Positions 52,644 to 52,645 of a DNA stretch of 52,645 bases are shown one piece after another. The translations under genes were made by a program, and so were the position numbers. The notes under the pieces are model-generated. The model saw only the letters and a program-made list of their open reading frames with translations. It had not been told where the DNA came from and ran no database searches. This stretch comes from Chloroflexi bacterium OHK40 (GTDB lineage: Bacteria; Chloroflexota; Chloroflexia; Chloroflexales; Chloroflexaceae): NCBI GenBank assembly GCA_004367505.1, contig SFCB01000215.1, positions 1-52,645 on the forward strand. Reading direction: 5' to 3'. How positions within the stretch are numbered: position 1 is the stretch's first letter; the number at the start of each line of letters is the position of its first letter.

Positions 52644-52645
52644 GA

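Noticed and set aside
1-52645. tRNA, rRNA or prophage genes
   Set aside because: Scanning by eye found no T-loop plus cloverleaf pattern, rRNA sequence, integrase or phage structural gene; a tRNAscan or Infernal run would be decisive.

Overview
This is a GC-rich chromosomal window of about 52.6 kb with ordinary, mostly housekeeping and accessory metabolic genes. No rRNA, tRNA, CRISPR array or prophage is recognisable. The best lineage clue is a full-length BchH-type magnesium chelatase large subunit (28602-32474) with the BchH-specific N-terminal domain. With a cobalamin-dependent methylmalonyl-CoA mutase large subunit lacking its B12 domain, many Ser/Thr-kinase and PAS/GAF sensor proteins, FG-GAP proteins and an Abi/CAAX-associated protein of a type I otherwise remember from cyanobacteria, this suggests a filamentous phototrophic (or ex-phototrophic) Chloroflexota, probably Chloroflexales. 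That assignment is inference.

Layout. 1-3942: a fructan/sucrose utilisation locus. iclR, a ROK sugar kinase and the start of a lipoprotein (possibly a sugar-binding protein) run leftward from a divergent promoter region; a GH32 fructosidase runs rightward. 3991-6467: a two-gene leftward operon of an uncharacterised 596-aa protein and a Yip1-like membrane protein. 7107-11364: a serine beta-lactamase-fold hydrolase, an ILVBL/HACL2-like ThDP enzyme, a cluster of GC-rich hairpin repeats, and a YbaK editing protein. 11389-16138: a large hybrid histidine kinase, then a tetR-haloalkane dehalogenase-like pair behind a consensus promoter with an overlapping operator. 16177-20295: an FG-GAP repeat protein broken by a one-base frameshift in a C-tract, a lipoprotein peptidase/esterase, and TatD.

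20483-26931 is the most coherent unit: a divergent purine (8-oxoguanine/urate) catabolic locus. Leftward lie uraD, a Ser/Thr protein kinase with three Cys-pair pre-peptidase-C-like repeats, a GNAT acetyltransferase and uraH; rightward a SHOCT membrane protein is translationally coupled to an 8-oxoguanine deaminase-like amidohydrolase. Uricase is not in the window. 27018-36178: a CPA1-type antiporter, bchH with a promoter overlapped by paired TGTACA sites, a conserved-TM-helix/MscS-like protein, and methylmalonyl-CoA mutase. 36324-41067: an SEC-C protein with a polyprenyl-phosphate-type GT2, divergent from a GT39-like membrane transferase coupled to a second GT2. 41195-52424: an esterase, a SpoIIAA-like protein, an OmpR-type regulator, an acyl-CoA dehydrogenase behind a palindrome-overlapped promoter, a GIDE-domain membrane protein, a GT4 transferase, an M28/DUF4910 peptidase, a small membrane protein and a PAS histidine kinase. 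The window ends in a long inverted repeat that may be the edge of an insertion sequence.

I saw no obvious undescribed defence or signalling island. The most promising candidates for new biology are the kinase embedded in the urate operon, the 596-aa/Yip1-like pair, and several operator-overlapped promoters. All promoter, operator and terminator calls were made by eye.
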